A DNA stretch of 37,115 nt from Anaerolineales bacterium (GTDB lineage Bacteria > Chloroflexota > Anaerolineae > Anaerolineales > JABWBV01): NCBI GenBank assembly GCA_013359445.1, contig JABWBV010000004.1, positions 1 to 37,115 of the forward strand, read 5' to 3'. Below the pieces are notes generated by a model. That model searched no databases, was not told the DNA's origin, and saw only the letters and a program-made list of their open reading frames with translations. This document shows, one piece after another, positions 35,912 to 37,115 of the stretch (position 1 is its first letter; every line of letters starts with the position of its first letter). Made by a program: the position numbers and the translations under genes.

Positions 35912-37032
35912 ATACCCTCAGTCTCCCGCAACTAGCGCGTTCCTCAAGTGAACGCGCAGACCTTCACCTTCATTCGCACTATTCAGATGGGCAGTATGCC
36001 CCGCGCGTCCTCGCGCAGATGGCCGCGCAAAAAGGGTTGCGCGTGATTGCCCTCACCGACCATGCGACCACCCGCGGGATTGCCGAGATGATCGCAGAGG
36101 CTTCCCGTTGGGGGATTTATAACCTGCCTGCCATCGAGTTAAACGCTCAAACAGGGGATTTTTTGGGCTATTACATCGATTACGAACATCAGGGGTTATT
36201 GGCTTTTTTGCAGGAAATGAACGCGCTTCGGGAAAAACGGATTCGCTTAACAGTCGCCCGCTTGCGTGAATTCGGATATGACCTGGCGTGGTCTGCGTTG
36301 GTTGAATTTTCAAAGCCCGCCCTCCCCTCCAGGGCGCATATTGCCCGCATGTTGGTCGCCCTCAAACGTTTTCCGAATGTGGACCTGGTCTTCAAAACCT
36401 TATTGGGCCGAAGGCAACCCGCCTACATTGAACCAGAAGCCCCCCCGGACGAGCAATGTGTTCGGATCATCCGCGAGGCAGGTGGGCTTGCGGTATTGGC
36501 CCACCCGCAATTTCTCAACGTGGACCCGGAAAACCTTCAACCTTACATCCAACAATTGGTTGCATGGGGGGTCTCAGGGGTTGAACAGATGCCCGAAAGG
36601 GTTCGGGGCCCCGAAAGTGCCGTCTGGGAACAAGCGAGAAAAGAACACGGCTTGTTTGAAATCCAAGGGTCCGGGTTTCATGGCGAGGAAATCTCCAATG
36701 TCTGCCTGGGAGACAAGACCATAGGGGCAGATTTTTTTTCGGTCATGGAAGCCAGTCTGCCTCCTCAATCCGCACACAAAAGTTTCTTCAAACGCTTGTA
36801 TTGGCGCAGTTCAAATCTTAGCCCCGCAGAATTTCATCAAAGCCTCTTCCCCGAAGATTATCATGTCATCACGCCTCACCACACCGACTTACTCGATTAT
36901 CAACCCGAAATCCCGCCCGTTCCTGCAGATTATGTTGGCCTGCCGTTTGTGCTGGTTACCCCGGGTGCCTTGGATCAAATCGACGAAATTCGGAAGATAT
37001 TAGGTGCATTTGGCGCTCAAATTGTCGCGTAA
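35908..37032 (+). CDS. PHP-domain metal-dependent phosphoesterase
   Basis: 374 aa. The N-terminal half is a PHP fold: ADLHLHSHYSDGQY, VIALTDHATTRG, AIELNA, then PSRAHIARML and LAVLAHPQFL give the His, Asp and Glu metal ligands, like the YciV/RNase AM family. About 100 further residues after residue ~270 are not recognised; they contain VITPHHTDLLDY. It hydrolyses phosphoester bonds, perhaps of nucleotides. The start codon overlaps the radical SAM stop, so joint translation is likely. Confidence 0.87.
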   Translation: MNTLSLPQLARSSSERADLHLHSHYSDGQYAPRVLAQMAAQKGLRVIALTDHATTRGIAEMIAEASRWGIYNLPAIELNAQTGDFLGYYIDYEHQGLLAFLQEMNALREKRIRLTVARLREFGYDLAWSALVEFSKPALPSRAHIARMLVALKRFPNVDLVFKTLLGRRQPAYIEPEAPPDEQCVRIIREAGGLAVLAHPQFLNVDPENLQPYIQQLVAWGVSGVEQMPERVRGPESAVWEQARKEHGLFEIQGSGFHGEEISNVCLGDKTIGADFFSVMEASLPPQSAHKSFFKRLYWRSSNLSPAEFHQSLFPEDYHVITPHHTDLLDYQPEIPPVPADYVGLPFVLVTPGALDQIDEIRKILGAFGAQIVA

Positions 37033-37077
37033 GAACATCATCTTCACTATCCCCAATTAGCCTGGACCATCTATCGC

Positions 37078-37115
37078 ATGTATCAGATTCCCCGCATCCA
37101 AAAACCGCAGGAATT
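37078..37115 (+). CDS. Possible start of another gene running off the window
   Basis: After the PHP stop the same frame remains open to the end of the window and reads like protein (LAWTIYRMYQIPRIQKPQE). An ATG occurs at 37078 without a clear RBS. Only 38 nt are visible, so this is weak. Confidence 0.25.
   Translation, partial: MYQIPRIQKPQE

Overview
The window looks like bacterial chromosome of moderately high GC, most plausibly from an Anaerolineae-type Chloroflexota. That assignment is inference. It rests on gene content (radical-SAM pair of the TIGR03960/TIGR03936 type, PrsW-like protease, S9 peptidase, bacterial lysyl oxidase, Tes-like radical SAM) and on the dense short inverted repeats between genes. 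I saw no rRNA, tRNA, CRISPR array, phage gene or transposase.

Layout. 1-993: end of a Thr/Pro-rich protein of unknown function, closed by a terminator. 1211-15542 (+): a lipid/polyketide locus with acyl-CoA dehydrogenase, a 2619-residue type I synthase (KS-AT-KS-ACP-KR-DH), a phosphopantetheinyl transferase, a carboxyltransferase beta subunit, a divergent biotin carboxylase and a biotinyl carrier protein. The carboxylase parts would supply malonyl-CoA, the AT has a malonyl-type HAFH motif, and the PPTase would prime the single ACP. That ACP has Thr where Ser is expected. Every junction in this locus carries a different inverted-repeat element. 15788-17479 (+): TPR-GGDEF diguanylate cyclase. 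17534-22816 (-): glycosyltransferase, PrsW-like protease and the two radical-SAM-linked genes. 23129-23980 (+): lipoprotein. 24113-24745 (-): HD hydrolase. 24836-27919 (+): amidase and S9 peptidase. 28129-28986 (+): exported lysyl-oxidase-like protein. 28991-30707 (-): an AT-richer patch with two paralogous membrane proteins, one split by an in-frame TGA. 30726-34124 (-): a Tes/MJ0619-like radical SAM enzyme, a small membrane protein, a divergent Lgt-like protein and a second HD hydrolase. 34745-37032 (+): an overlapping radical SAM / PHP gene pair.

The main new material is threefold. First is the tandem-KS synthase with a Thr-ACP and its own PPTase and carboxylase. Second are two families of long intergenic palindromes whose flanks are conserved while their stems differ and still pair. 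Third is a Tes-like radical SAM gene next to an Lgt-like gene, which suggests membrane-lipid modification. All family assignments come from motif reading; no database search was possible.
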